DNA of 41,201 nucleotides from WANQ01 sp964448055 (lineage in GTDB: Archaea; Thermoproteota; Thermoprotei_A; Sulfolobales; WANQ01). The stretch spans positions 1 through 41,201 of the forward strand of contig CAYUVB010000010.1 of NCBI GenBank assembly GCA_964448055.1. Reading direction: 5' to 3'. Within the stretch, counting starts at the first letter, position 1, and every line of letters begins with the position of its first letter. Below the pieces are notes generated by a model, which did no database searches, had not been told where the DNA came from, and was given only the letters and a program-made list of their open reading frames with translations. Shown here piece after piece: positions 24,593-31,573 of the stretch. The position numbers and the translations under genes are program-made.

Positions 24593-25789
24593 TCACCTGA
24601 ATAATTTCCTAACATAACTTACATCTGCCAGTTTTCTCCATGGAATGTTTTTCTTCTTCCCCTCCTTATCTATTACTGTTACTCTTTCAGCACACGATAT
24701 GCATGGATCAAAGCTTGTAAATATTGCTGGTATATCAGCAATATATTGGTTTAATAACATGAATACGCCGTTATGTATATTTAAGATACTAGGAGTTCTA
24801 ATTTTAACTCTATAAGGTTTCACTCCTCCATCACTAACTATGTGATATAATAGCTCGCCTCTAGGTGCTTCAACTCTACCAATACCTTCACCCTTAGGGA
24901 ATCTCCTTGGTGCTGCCTTAATGTTTTTCCACGGTATAATTGGTCCCGTAGGTAAGTGTTCGAGTATGTATTTTATCATGTTTATGGACTCGTATATTTC
25001 ATCTATACGTACCATCATCCTAGCCCATGTATCGCCTTCGTCACGTGTTATGATATTGAATGGTATCTCATCGTATGCGTCGTAAGGGTCAGTAAATCGT
25101 ACATCATTTTTAACGTTAGAGCCTCGTGCTACTGGTCCCACTAGGCTATGTGCTAATGCTTGGCTCTTAGTTGCTATTCCTATACCTTGTGTACGTTTTA
25201 GTATTATAGGATCTTCACTCCAAACTTTCTCATAGTACTTCATTCTTTCCTCAATGTATGCCAGATGTTTCAGTATTGTGTCTTTCTTCTCAGTTGATAA
25301 GTCTCTTCTAACACCACCTACGAACATGTAATCTGCGTGAACTCTATTACCTGTTACAAGTTCTTTTAAGTACATTATGCGTTCTCTATCCCTCATCATA
25401 AGCATGAATAGTGTTTCAAAACCTAGTACTTCGGCAAGGACTGCTAGGATTAGCATGTGGCTATGAATTCTTTCAAGCTCCATAACAAGAGTGCGTAGAT
25501 AGCGTGCTCTAGGTGGAACCTCAATGCCTAGTAGATCTTCTACTGCTTGAACATATGCTGCACCGTGAACGGCATTGCATATACCACATACTCTTGATAC
25601 AAGAAATATATTCTGATAGAATGTTCTCCTTTCGGCTAACCATTCAACGCCACGATGATTATAGCCTGCAACAACATTAACGTCAATTACTTGTTCTCCA
25701 TCAACCTTAATCCTAAGTGAGATAGGCTCGTGAAGTGCTGGATGCTGAGGGCCTACAGGTATTTCAACAATATATTTCCCTTCACTCAT
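24593..25789 (-). CDS. Group 4 [NiFe] hydrogenase large catalytic subunit (MbhL/EchE/HycE-like)
   Basis: A 398-residue homologue of NuoD/49-kDa and hydrogenase large subunits. Both nickel-iron ligand pairs are kept: Cys68/Cys71 in RVCGICNAVHG and Cys363/Cys366 in FDPCISCAER. Complex I NuoD lacks these, so this is a true hydrogenase-type subunit, probably H2-evolving or H2-oxidising at the membrane. Other family features are PVGPQHPALHEP at the N-terminus and VEAPRGELLYHI. After Arg369, the usual group 4 processing position, 29 residues follow, suggesting removal by a HycI-like protease not encoded here. It lies between MbhK- and MbhN-like genes; the hypCDEF genes are elsewhere in this window. 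Confidence 0.93.
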   Translation of the reverse strand: MSEGKYIVEIPVGPQHPALHEPISLRIKVDGEQVIDVNVVAGYNHRGVEWLAERRTFYQNIFLVSRVCGICNAVHGAAYVQAVEDLLGIEVPPRARYLRTLVMELERIHSHMLILAVLAEVLGFETLFMLMMRDRERIMYLKELVTGNRVHADYMFVGGVRRDLSTEKKDTILKHLAYIEERMKYYEKVWSEDPIILKRTQGIGIATKSQALAHSLVGPVARGSNVKNDVRFTDPYDAYDEIPFNIITRDEGDTWARMMVRIDEIYESINMIKYILEHLPTGPIIPWKNIKAAPRRFPKGEGIGRVEAPRGELLYHIVSDGGVKPYRVKIRTPSILNIHNGVFMLLNQYIADIPAIFTSFDPCISCAERVTVIDKEGKKKNIPWRKLADVSYVRKLFR

Positions 25790-25796
25790 GATATAT

Positions 25797-26246
25797 TCAC
25801 CTTGTTTTAGGCTTCCAGTCTTTTCTCAATGGTGTTTCCTCAGCAAGTTCCTCAGGTAGTAGGAATGGTTTACGTAAGTATGGATTACCATTAAAACTTA
25901 TACCCATTAAATCGTGTGCTTCTTGCTCAAGTACTTTTGCTCCAGGAAGTATATCAACAATACTATCTATAACAGCATTATCACGTGGTATTTTGGTCTT
26001 TAGTACAATAAGCGTGTTTATAGGTAGTATCTGGATTTCATAGTTTACCTCAATAACGCCATCTTTGATGTAATCTACGGGGGTTATACTTGACAAATAT
26101 ATTTCGCCATTATAAGCTTCTTTAAGCTTCTTTATCACACTTCTTAATTGTGAAGAATCTATGTTAATGTAGTATCTATTAACACGTTTGTACGGCTTTA
26201 GCTCCCCAAATTCTCTTAATAATTCGCTAAGACTTGGGGCGCCCAT
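25797..26246 (-). CDS. Group 4 [NiFe] hydrogenase subunit (MbhK/NuoC-like)
   Basis: A 149-residue hydrophilic subunit of the 30-kDa/NuoC family, which supports the large subunit. The C-terminal signature is clear: LEQEAHDLMGISFNGNPYLR followed by PEELAEETPLRKDW, matching the complex I pattern ERE-YDLFGI-GHPDLRR-LPEDW-PLRKDY. Typical spacing in the operon: 3 bases after the small subunit gene and 7 before the large subunit gene. The family has no cofactor. Confidence 0.92.
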   Translation of the reverse strand: MGAPSLSELLREFGELKPYKRVNRYYINIDSSQLRSVIKKLKEAYNGEIYLSSITPVDYIKDGVIEVNYEIQILPINTLIVLKTKIPRDNAVIDSIVDILPGAKVLEQEAHDLMGISFNGNPYLRKPFLLPEELAEETPLRKDWKPKTR

Positions 26247-26249
26247 AGC

Positions 26250-26750
26250 TTAACCACCATTAGTAGCAGCTACTGAGGTCCTGTAGGTTGTAGGAGTAGC
26301 AGTCCTCTCTACAATCTTGGCTTTTTCTTCGAGGACCTCTACTGCTTCTAGTAAACCCTTAAGTATAGCATCAGGTCTTGGAGGGCATCCAGGAATGTAC
26401 ACGTCTACTGGTATTACACGGTCAACTCCACCGTGATGGGCGTAACTGCCTTGAAATACGCCACCACTAATAGCACATGCTCCAATAGCTACAACGACTT
26501 TGGGCTCTGGTATCTGCTCATATATTCTCTTTAATCTTTCAGCAGCTTTACGCGTAACAAGGCCTGTTACAACTATTATGTCAGCATGACGTGGGCTAGG
26601 GCTAAGTTTAACTCCATAGCGTTCTGGGTCATAAAATGGTGTAATAGCGGCTAGAACTTCTATATCGCAACCATTGCATGCACCAGTATTAAAGTGTAGA
26701 ATCCATGGACTACGTTTTACGCCCCAGCGAATAACACTTATTATGCCCAC
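26250..26750 (-). CDS. Group 4 [NiFe] hydrogenase small subunit (MbhJ/NuoB-like)
   Basis: The small subunit that binds the [4Fe-4S] cluster next to the nickel-iron site. Ligands are the CxxC in TGACNGCDIEVLAA, the cysteine of IGACAISGG and that of YIPGCPPRPDAI. GACNGCDIE is typical of Ech/Mbh-type rather than complex I NuoB. I chose the GTG at 26748-26750 because GGTGA ends 5 bases upstream; a GTG at 26759 (169 residues) lies within that ribosome-binding site. The C-terminal 15 residues are a disordered Thr/Ala-rich tail. It is the first gene of the J-K-L-N unit; no membrane subunit precedes it. Confidence 0.93.
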   Translation of the reverse strand: MGIISVIRWGVKRSPWILHFNTGACNGCDIEVLAAITPFYDPERYGVKLSPSPRHADIIVVTGLVTRKAAERLKRIYEQIPEPKVVVAIGACAISGGVFQGSYAHHGGVDRVIPVDVYIPGCPPRPDAILKGLLEAVEVLEEKAKIVERTATPTTYRTSVAATNGG

Positions 26751-26794
26751 AAAAGTCACCTAACATTAGCCTATGGCTAGCTATTGGTTTAAAC

Positions 26795-26808
26795 CCTTTA
26801 AAATTTTC
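26795..26808 (-). promoter_or_regulatory. Putative TATA element of the hydrogenase operon
   Basis: On the minus strand GAAAATTTTAAAGG, an archaeal BRE/TATA-like element, lies about 45-60 bases upstream of the MbhJ start. Initiation about 25 bases downstream would give a short leader carrying the GGTGA ribosome-binding site. Confidence 0.4.
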
Positions 26809-26842
26809 TTACATATGAAACTTTTTGCAAACCAGTCAAAAA

Positions 26843-26881
26843 TGTACAGTAGATATTTAATAACTAAAATATTCCTGTACA
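26843..26881. promoter_or_regulatory. TGTACAG/CTGTACA inverted repeat, operator candidate
   Basis: Two perfect 7-base arms, TGTACAG at 26843-26849 and CTGTACA at 26875-26881, face each other across 25 bases that contain AGATATTTAATAAC, a TATA-like element for the rightward radical SAM gene. Each arm contains the palindrome TGTACA, and their centres are 33 bases apart, about three helical turns. This is the geometry of a repressor pair or a looped dimer of dimers. It lies between the hydrogenase operon and the divergent gene and could control either. Confidence 0.4.
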
Positions 26882-26919
26882 ATAGGTTATGTAGCATAGA
26901 AGGAAGGTAGAAAGTAGTC

Positions 26920-28116
26920 TTGACCGAGCTAGTAATAAATGTTAGTAATATAATATCACCTCTATGCTATTCAATTATACGTGTAGAACCCTATGATACT
27001 TGTAGTTTTAATTGCATATACTGTTATACCCAATGGTATTGGCAACGTAAGCATGGACACCCTAAAGTTAGAGTCACAGCAATTAAGGAGTTCTTAGCCT
27101 TAGCAAAGAAAACTTACGAAAAATCGTTGAAACCTGTTCCAGCAAGACTTTCAACGCTAATAGATCCTTTTCAACAAATAGAGAAACAAAAGAAAGCAAC
27201 GTTAAGAATCCTTAAAATCGCATTGAAATACGAGTATCCTCTTATAATAAATACTAAGTCTCCACTGCTTGTAAAAGATCCATGGAATAGAATAATATCG
27301 AGTTTAGCTGATAAGGGTTTAGTAGTAGTACAATTTTCCTTGTCTGTATTAGATGAGGGTAGAGCTAGCATACTTGAACCACATGCTCCAAGCGTAAAAG
27401 AGAGACTTCAGGTTATGAGGATCCTAGCAGAACAAGGTATACCAGTTGTCTTGAGGTTATCACCATTTATACCTAGGAAAAGCATTGAGCCTTACGATTA
27501 TGATGATTTCGCTTCATTGCTTAAAGAATTGGGTGTTAGACATGTAATAGTAGAAGCGTTAAGGTTTACACAACCCGAGCTAAGCATGATTCTCCGAAAA
27601 ATTGGCATAAATGATATTGAGCTAGAACAATATAGTTTGAGAATTATTGAAGGCGGTAAACCCTTATACAAGCCTTCTAGAAAACTATTATACAATGAAT
27701 ACTCATTACTAAAAGATTCCCTAGTAAAGCATGGAATAAACTTTGCAACATGTAAAGAAGGATTCTTTAGCCTACATAGTGGTAATGATTGCTGTGGCTT
27801 CTATCTTTTTAAATCAAACATGGGTATAGGTAAAAGGATTACACTATATGAATTTTACCTAAAGGCTAGACAAGGACCAATCCTCTTGGATAAGCTAGAT
27901 GAAGTATACGAGGAGTTATGCGAGCAAGGGTATCTATGTAGTAATAACATGGAGGAGTATCCTCGCAGGATAAAGAAGCCATTTAAAAACCATGAAAGAA
28001 AATTATTAAGAGTACTTCGTAGCAAAGAGCATCTAGTCCATGTTACGCCAGAACTAGATATAGTAGACAAGAAGATAATTTGGAGGGGGTATCAGATTAA
28101 AGAGGATTCATCATAG
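26920..28116 (+). CDS. Radical SAM protein, spore photoproduct lyase-like (SplB/COG1533 type)
   Basis: A 398-residue radical SAM enzyme of unknown substrate. Cys28, Cys32 and Cys35 in DTCSFNCIYCYTQW bind the catalytic [4Fe-4S] cluster. The following pattern (PVPARLSTLIDPFQQIEKQ, INTKSPLLVKDPWNRI, VVVQFSLSVLDEG) is that of the archaeal/bacterial Rv2578c-like proteins grouped with SplB. The C-terminal third carries further cysteines (CKEGFFSLHSGNDCCGF, YEELCEQGYLCSNN), possibly for an auxiliary cluster. The start is TTG 26920 with AAGGTAG upstream. It is transcribed away from the hydrogenase operon, from a promoter flanked by the TGTACA repeat. Confidence 0.85.
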   Translation: MTELVINVSNIISPLCYSIIRVEPYDTCSFNCIYCYTQWYWQRKHGHPKVRVTAIKEFLALAKKTYEKSLKPVPARLSTLIDPFQQIEKQKKATLRILKIALKYEYPLIINTKSPLLVKDPWNRIISSLADKGLVVVQFSLSVLDEGRASILEPHAPSVKERLQVMRILAEQGIPVVLRLSPFIPRKSIEPYDYDDFASLLKELGVRHVIVEALRFTQPELSMILRKIGINDIELEQYSLRIIEGGKPLYKPSRKLLYNEYSLLKDSLVKHGINFATCKEGFFSLHSGNDCCGFYLFKSNMGIGKRITLYEFYLKARQGPILLDKLDEVYEELCEQGYLCSNNMEEYPRRIKKPFKNHERKLLRVLRSKEHLVHVTPELDIVDKKIIWRGYQIKEDSS

Positions 28117-28141
28117 CAATGCTCATGGGTCGGACTCTTCT

Positions 28142-29326
28142 TCATCTACCCTCATCTAAACCTATTCTACTAGCTAGGCTCTTAAGTCTACGTAGGGCAA
28201 GCATCTTCTCTTTCCTGCCGATACGTGCTTCTTCTACTGCCTCTCTTAGAAACCTAATAGCTTCTATCATGACTTCTCTTTTAACTGGGAAGGGTATACC
28301 ATCTTTTCCTCCAAAGGCGAATGCATACTTGAATGGATCAAGAGGATCTGTTACCGGGTCACGCCATGATGGAGGTTCTTTGTATATGAGGTCTGCTACA
28401 AGTACGAGAGCTCTAATGGTTTCGGCGCCTATACCTTTAATCAACAATAACTCCTCCATGCTAACTGGTTGTCTCTCGTAGGCTTGTCTGAGCTTCTCTA
28501 GTAACTTTGGGGTGATCCTTATTGGTCTATAGTATATTGCTCTAAGTTTTTCATCTAATCCTCCTATGCCAGTTCGTGTTTCAAGGTTAATCCATTTAAG
28601 AATACTTTGATCTCCACGTATAATTCTTGAAGCTTCCGCAATAAGCCTAGCTGTTTTTGTAGGTTTTTCTTTTGCTAGATCAACTAGTAGTTTACGTGTA
28701 TTCTCTACGCCTCTATCAATAAGATTTAACGCATGTTCTTGTGTAGAGCCAGCTATACCGCTATGTGGTTCTTCAACAAATGATTGATGTTTACCAGAAT
28801 ACCAGTGATACCTACGTGCTAGCATTGAATCAGTATTCATGCCTTGTTGTATAACAGACCAAGAACCGTCCTCCGATACTATTATTGCATGATGATATAA
28901 TTGATATCCGTCTTGAAGTAGAGCGCTATCAACCTTAGCTGAAAGTCTACTTGCTCTAACTAGCTCATCTATATCACCTTTTATCCCTAACTTCTCAGCT
29001 ATTGTTGGTAGTTCGTTAGGCACCATAAGCATTCTTTTACCCTTTCCTCCAGCTATCATAACACCTAAGTCTCCATTGCTTAGTACTTGTCTTAGAATAC
29101 CTATGGTAACAGTAGTTGAACCACTACTATCCCAATCCATTCCTATGATATTGTTGAAAGCTTGGAACCATAGAGGGCTACTAAGTCTTTCAACTAGTTC
29201 CTTAGGACCATACTCTAATACTATCACCTCAACGATGCCCCTAGCTAGCTTTTTCATAAGTTCAGCTAGCCATCGAGGCACATGACCATCATGCAATGGT
29301 AAGTCAGCATATCCCGTATAAGCCAT
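28142..29326 (-). CDS. DUF763 family protein
   Basis: A 394-residue protein of the DUF763 family (COG1415), found in archaea and some thermophilic bacteria and not biochemically defined as far as I know. It starts MAYTGYADLPLHDGHVPRWL, the family's typical beginning. It also has NIIGMDWDSSGSTTV and a HhH-like segment (EELLLIKGIGAETIRALVLV at about 290-310) that could contact DNA. The histidine- and tryptophan-rich middle (RRYHWYSGKHQSFVEEPHSG) is also typical. GGAG lies upstream of the ATG. It converges on the radical SAM gene with a 25-base gap. A DNA-related function is only suggested by the HhH-like motif. Confidence 0.88.
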   Translation of the reverse strand: MAYTGYADLPLHDGHVPRWLAELMKKLARGIVEVIVLEYGPKELVERLSSPLWFQAFNNIIGMDWDSSGSTTVTIGILRQVLSNGDLGVMIAGGKGKRMLMVPNELPTIAEKLGIKGDIDELVRASRLSAKVDSALLQDGYQLYHHAIIVSEDGSWSVIQQGMNTDSMLARRYHWYSGKHQSFVEEPHSGIAGSTQEHALNLIDRGVENTRKLLVDLAKEKPTKTARLIAEASRIIRGDQSILKWINLETRTGIGGLDEKLRAIYYRPIRITPKLLEKLRQAYERQPVSMEELLLIKGIGAETIRALVLVADLIYKEPPSWRDPVTDPLDPFKYAFAFGGKDGIPFPVKREVMIEAIRFLREAVEEARIGRKEKMLALRRLKSLASRIGLDEGR

Positions 29327-29389
29327 GTTCTCCTCAGAATAGTTATAGTTAATTAAGCCTAATAAACACGGAGATCTTAATCATAGATT

Positions 29390-29455
29390 ACACGGGGATG
29401 AAGACTTACTCCCGGACAGATCTGGAAGTGAAGAGAACTTACCCAACGGACCCAC
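29390..29455 (+). ncRNA. Structured intergenic segment, possible small RNA
   Basis: Within the 203-base divergent interval (29327-29529), this stretch is much richer in G and C than its surroundings. Bases 29404-29433 fold as an imperfect hairpin: CTT/AAG, ACT/AGT and CCGGA/TCTGG pairs with single-base bulges and a CAGA loop. It starts with GGATGAAGA, like the two C/D box candidates elsewhere in this window, and ends in CGGA, but no canonical CTGA D box is present. The remainder of the interval holds no gene; an ordinary leader structure is possible. Confidence 0.2.
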
Positions 29456-29529
29456 TAGATCATTACTAATTTTAACCGAGGAGATAAGTTGTACCATGAT
29501 AGAACAATAATCTATTCTAGGTGGCGCCT

Positions 29530-29886
29530 ATGAGTAGTGAAACCATAACAATAAACGAGTTCGCAAAAGTTGATTTACGCGTAGGATTAGTTAAAGAAGC
29601 TGAACTAGTACCTGGTACACGTTTAATAAAAATGATAGTAGATCTTGGCCCTCTTGGTATAAGACAGATAGTTGCTGGTTTGGGACCCTGGTATAAGCCT
29701 GAAGAGCTGATAGGGAAGAAAATCATAGTTGTAGCTAACCTTGCGCCAAAAAGAATTAGAGGTCTTGTGAGCCAGGGAATGTTACTTGCGGCTGGTTGTA
29801 AAGAAGATATTGAGGAAGGTAAGGTAAAGAGACCAGCTATACTAACCGTTCTTGAAGACGTGCCTCCAGGTACAAAGATATGTTAG
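29530..29886 (+). CDS. tRNA-binding OB-fold protein (MetRS C-terminal/CsaA-like)
   Basis: A 118-residue stand-alone tRNA-binding domain of the EMAP-II/Trbp111/MetG-beta type. Family signatures: FAKVDLRVGLVKEAELVPGT, then IVAGLGPWYKPEELIGKKII and PKRIRGLVSQGMLLAAG. Such proteins bind the tRNA elbow and in archaea often serve as the separate C-terminal part of methionyl-tRNA synthetase. The ATG at 29530 is chosen because GGTGG lies 5 bases upstream; a GTG at 29521 overlaps that site and would add MAP to the N-terminus. It diverges from DUF763 and converges on the TtuA-like gene. Confidence 0.9.
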   Translation: MSSETITINEFAKVDLRVGLVKEAELVPGTRLIKMIVDLGPLGIRQIVAGLGPWYKPEELIGKKIIVVANLAPKRIRGLVSQGMLLAAGCKEDIEEGKVKRPAILTVLEDVPPGTKIC

Positions 29887-29902
29887 AACCAATGCAGACA
29901 AG

Positions 29903-30847
29903 TTAGCCCAAACCAATCTTTTCTAATAGTTCACAAACCTTACATAACTCCCTACCATAACTTGTAGGTTCGCCACACTTCTTACACAATGGGAGTTTAG
30001 GTAAGTTCTGATGTATGTTAACAATTTTCTCTAGCATATTATCCATTGTTTCAAGTAGCCTTAAAAGACTGCCGGGTTTCTCCGATTCAAGCCTGTATAA
30101 GTATTCCCTTATCTTAGCTCTAAGTGTTGGTCTTAGGTAAATGTACTTACACTCTGTTTCCTGGAACCGGAACCCCTTAATGTACGAGTACATTACAGTT
30201 TCCCATTCATAGACTTTTCTAAGCGGTTTAATCTTTCTAACAATTCTATCGCTCAGTACTGGTGCCTTAGGGTGCGATTGTATTAGTCTCATTCGATCAG
30301 CTCTAACAATGTTCAATAACAATGTTTGTACTTCATCGTCAAGGTTATGAGCTGTAGCTAGTTTATCCATACCCAGTATCCTAGCATAATAGTTCATTAT
30401 CCTTCTTCTAAGCGTCCCACAATAAGTACAAGGTGATGTGTTTAACCCTTTCTCCCATGATCTTGCTACTAATTCGTCAAGACTAGCACCTATGAACTCC
30501 TTAAAACTCACTTTAATGAAATCTATTCCACGCTCCCTAGCATACTTCCTCATATTCTCTATGTCTTCCTCACGATTATAGCCTTCTACACCTTCAACTA
30601 TAGATAAGGCCACTTGTTTTGAAGGATCATGTATCATAGACATGATGTCTAGTAGTACAAAACTATCTTTTCCTCCAGAAACAGCTAATAGTACATTATC
30701 GTTTGGGTTAACCATATTCCATCTTTTTACTTCCCTTCTAACTCTTTCAACTATATCCTCTATAAAACACTGCTTACATAAAGCTAAACCCGTATGTTGT
30801 TGCAGTATTATTGCCTGTCTAATGCCGCATCTTTGGCACTTAATCAC
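29903..30847 (-). CDS. TtuA/Ncs6-family tRNA sulfurtransferase
   Basis: A 314-residue ATP-dependent tRNA thiolase. Two zinc fingers frame the protein: Cys4/7 with Cys24/27 at the N-terminus, and CKKCGEP...CKVC at the C-terminus. The PP-loop is AVSGGKDSFVLL at 55-66. Three internal cysteines, Cys140 and Cys143 (SPCTYCGTLRR) and Cys233 (ETECKYI), match the ligands of the catalytic [4Fe-4S] cluster in TtuA. It therefore probably makes 2-thiouridine, either at U54 (TtuA, heat stability) or U34 (NcsA); TtuA seems likelier in a thermophile. GTG start with GGTAGG upstream, one base after the DUF211 gene, so the two form an operon. Confidence 0.88.
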   Translation of the reverse strand: MIKCQRCGIRQAIILQQHTGLALCKQCFIEDIVERVRREVKRWNMVNPNDNVLLAVSGGKDSFVLLDIMSMIHDPSKQVALSIVEGVEGYNREEDIENMRKYARERGIDFIKVSFKEFIGASLDELVARSWEKGLNTSPCTYCGTLRRRIMNYYARILGMDKLATAHNLDDEVQTLLLNIVRADRMRLIQSHPKAPVLSDRIVRKIKPLRKVYEWETVMYSYIKGFRFQETECKYIYLRPTLRAKIREYLYRLESEKPGSLLRLLETMDNMLEKIVNIHQNLPKLPLCKKCGEPTSYGRELCKVCELLEKIGLG

Positions 30848-30848
30848 T

Positions 30849-31145
30849 CTAACCTACCATTCCTCGTCTAGATGGTGGGATCTCTACGAATCTTTCGCCT
30901 GCAACTACTTGATCTATGCTATGAATAACAGCCCCTGAGTCTTCTATGACTTTCTTTACCTCTTCAAAACTGATATCATCGCCTTCTATTGTAACGGTTA
31001 AGGTCATGGTTTCTACGTCTACCTCCATAACAGTTACATTTACTCCTTCAACACCTTTAATACGAGATATCTCTATTGCTAAATCAACTATACTAGGTTC
31101 TTTTAACGGCTTGAGCACGTCTAGTACAAGACGTTTTATTCTCAT
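30849..31145 (-). CDS. DUF211 protein
   Basis: A 98-residue ferredoxin-like-fold protein of the archaeal DUF211 family (COG1888). The family pattern is plain: MRIKRLVLDVLKPLKEPSIV, then GVEGVNVTVMEVDVETMTLTV and FEEVKKVIEDSGAVIHSIDQVVAG. Characterised relatives are small oligomers of unknown role, possibly metal-binding or ACT-like regulators. It is the first gene of an operon with the TtuA-like thiolase, with one base between them. Confidence 0.9.
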   Translation of the reverse strand: MRIKRLVLDVLKPLKEPSIVDLAIEISRIKGVEGVNVTVMEVDVETMTLTVTIEGDDISFEEVKKVIEDSGAVIHSIDQVVAGERFVEIPPSRRGMVG

Positions 31146-31254
31146 ATAGCCAGATCACACCCCGCCAAGCCTTCTGGAACCTAATACTAACTTTTATGTG
31201 TTATACCATATAAGATTGAATAGGAGTGAAGCTTAATAAACTTCTACTACATTT

Positions 31255-31281
31255 GCCTCCTAGGGTATTCACACTAGAGGC
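31255..31281 (+). promoter_or_regulatory. Leader hairpin before eL13 gene
   Basis: GCCTC at 31255-31259 pairs with GAGGC at 31277-31281, and TAG at 31261-31263 with CTA at 31274-31276, leaving one bulged C and a 10-base loop. It ends just before GGTG, the ribosome-binding site of the eL13 gene. TTAATAAAC at about 31233-31241 could be the TATA element, which would place the hairpin at the 5' end of the mRNA. A role in autoregulation is an inference. Confidence 0.3.
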
Positions 31282-31294
31282 ATGGTGAAAAGCT

Positions 31295-31573
31295 ATGAGT
31301 GAAGAAGTAAAACCACCTACGCCCTATGTTAAAAAACCTAGATTAATAAAGTATGGTGGAATAGATCCAGGACTAAGACCTGGAAGAGGATTTAGTGTAG
31401 AAGAGATAAAAGCAGCAGGTTTAACAGTCAAGGAAGCTAGAAACCTAGGTATATATGTTGATGAACGTAGAAAGACCAAACATGAATGGAACGTTAGAAT
31501 GTTAGTAGAATTCTTGAAGAAGATTAAATGGTATGAGAATAAGGGTGTAGAACCACCAAAATTAGAACAATAA
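31295..31573 (+). CDS. rpl13e: Large ribosomal subunit protein eL13
   Basis: A 92-residue protein of the L13e family, present in eukaryotes and in crenarchaeal/TACK ribosomes. The recognisable block is RPGRGFSVEEIKAAGLTVKEA followed by RNLGIYVDERRKTKHEWNV. Archaeal forms are much shorter than the eukaryotic ones, consistent with this length. The ATG has GGTG about 8 bases upstream. Its last 12 bases overlap the 3' end of the convergent flavoprotein gene. Its presence is one of the better taxonomic markers in this window. Confidence 0.92.
   Translation: MSEEVKPPTPYVKKPRLIKYGGIDPGLRPGRGFSVEEIKAAGLTVKEARNLGIYVDERRKTKHEWNVRMLVEFLKKIKWYENKGVEPPKLEQ

Noticed and set aside
24593..26759. Respiratory complex I (NuoB/C/D/I) interpretation
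   Set aside because: The large subunit keeps both CxxC nickel-iron ligand pairs, and the small subunit has the CNGCDIE form typical of group 4 hydrogenases; hyp maturation genes are also present.
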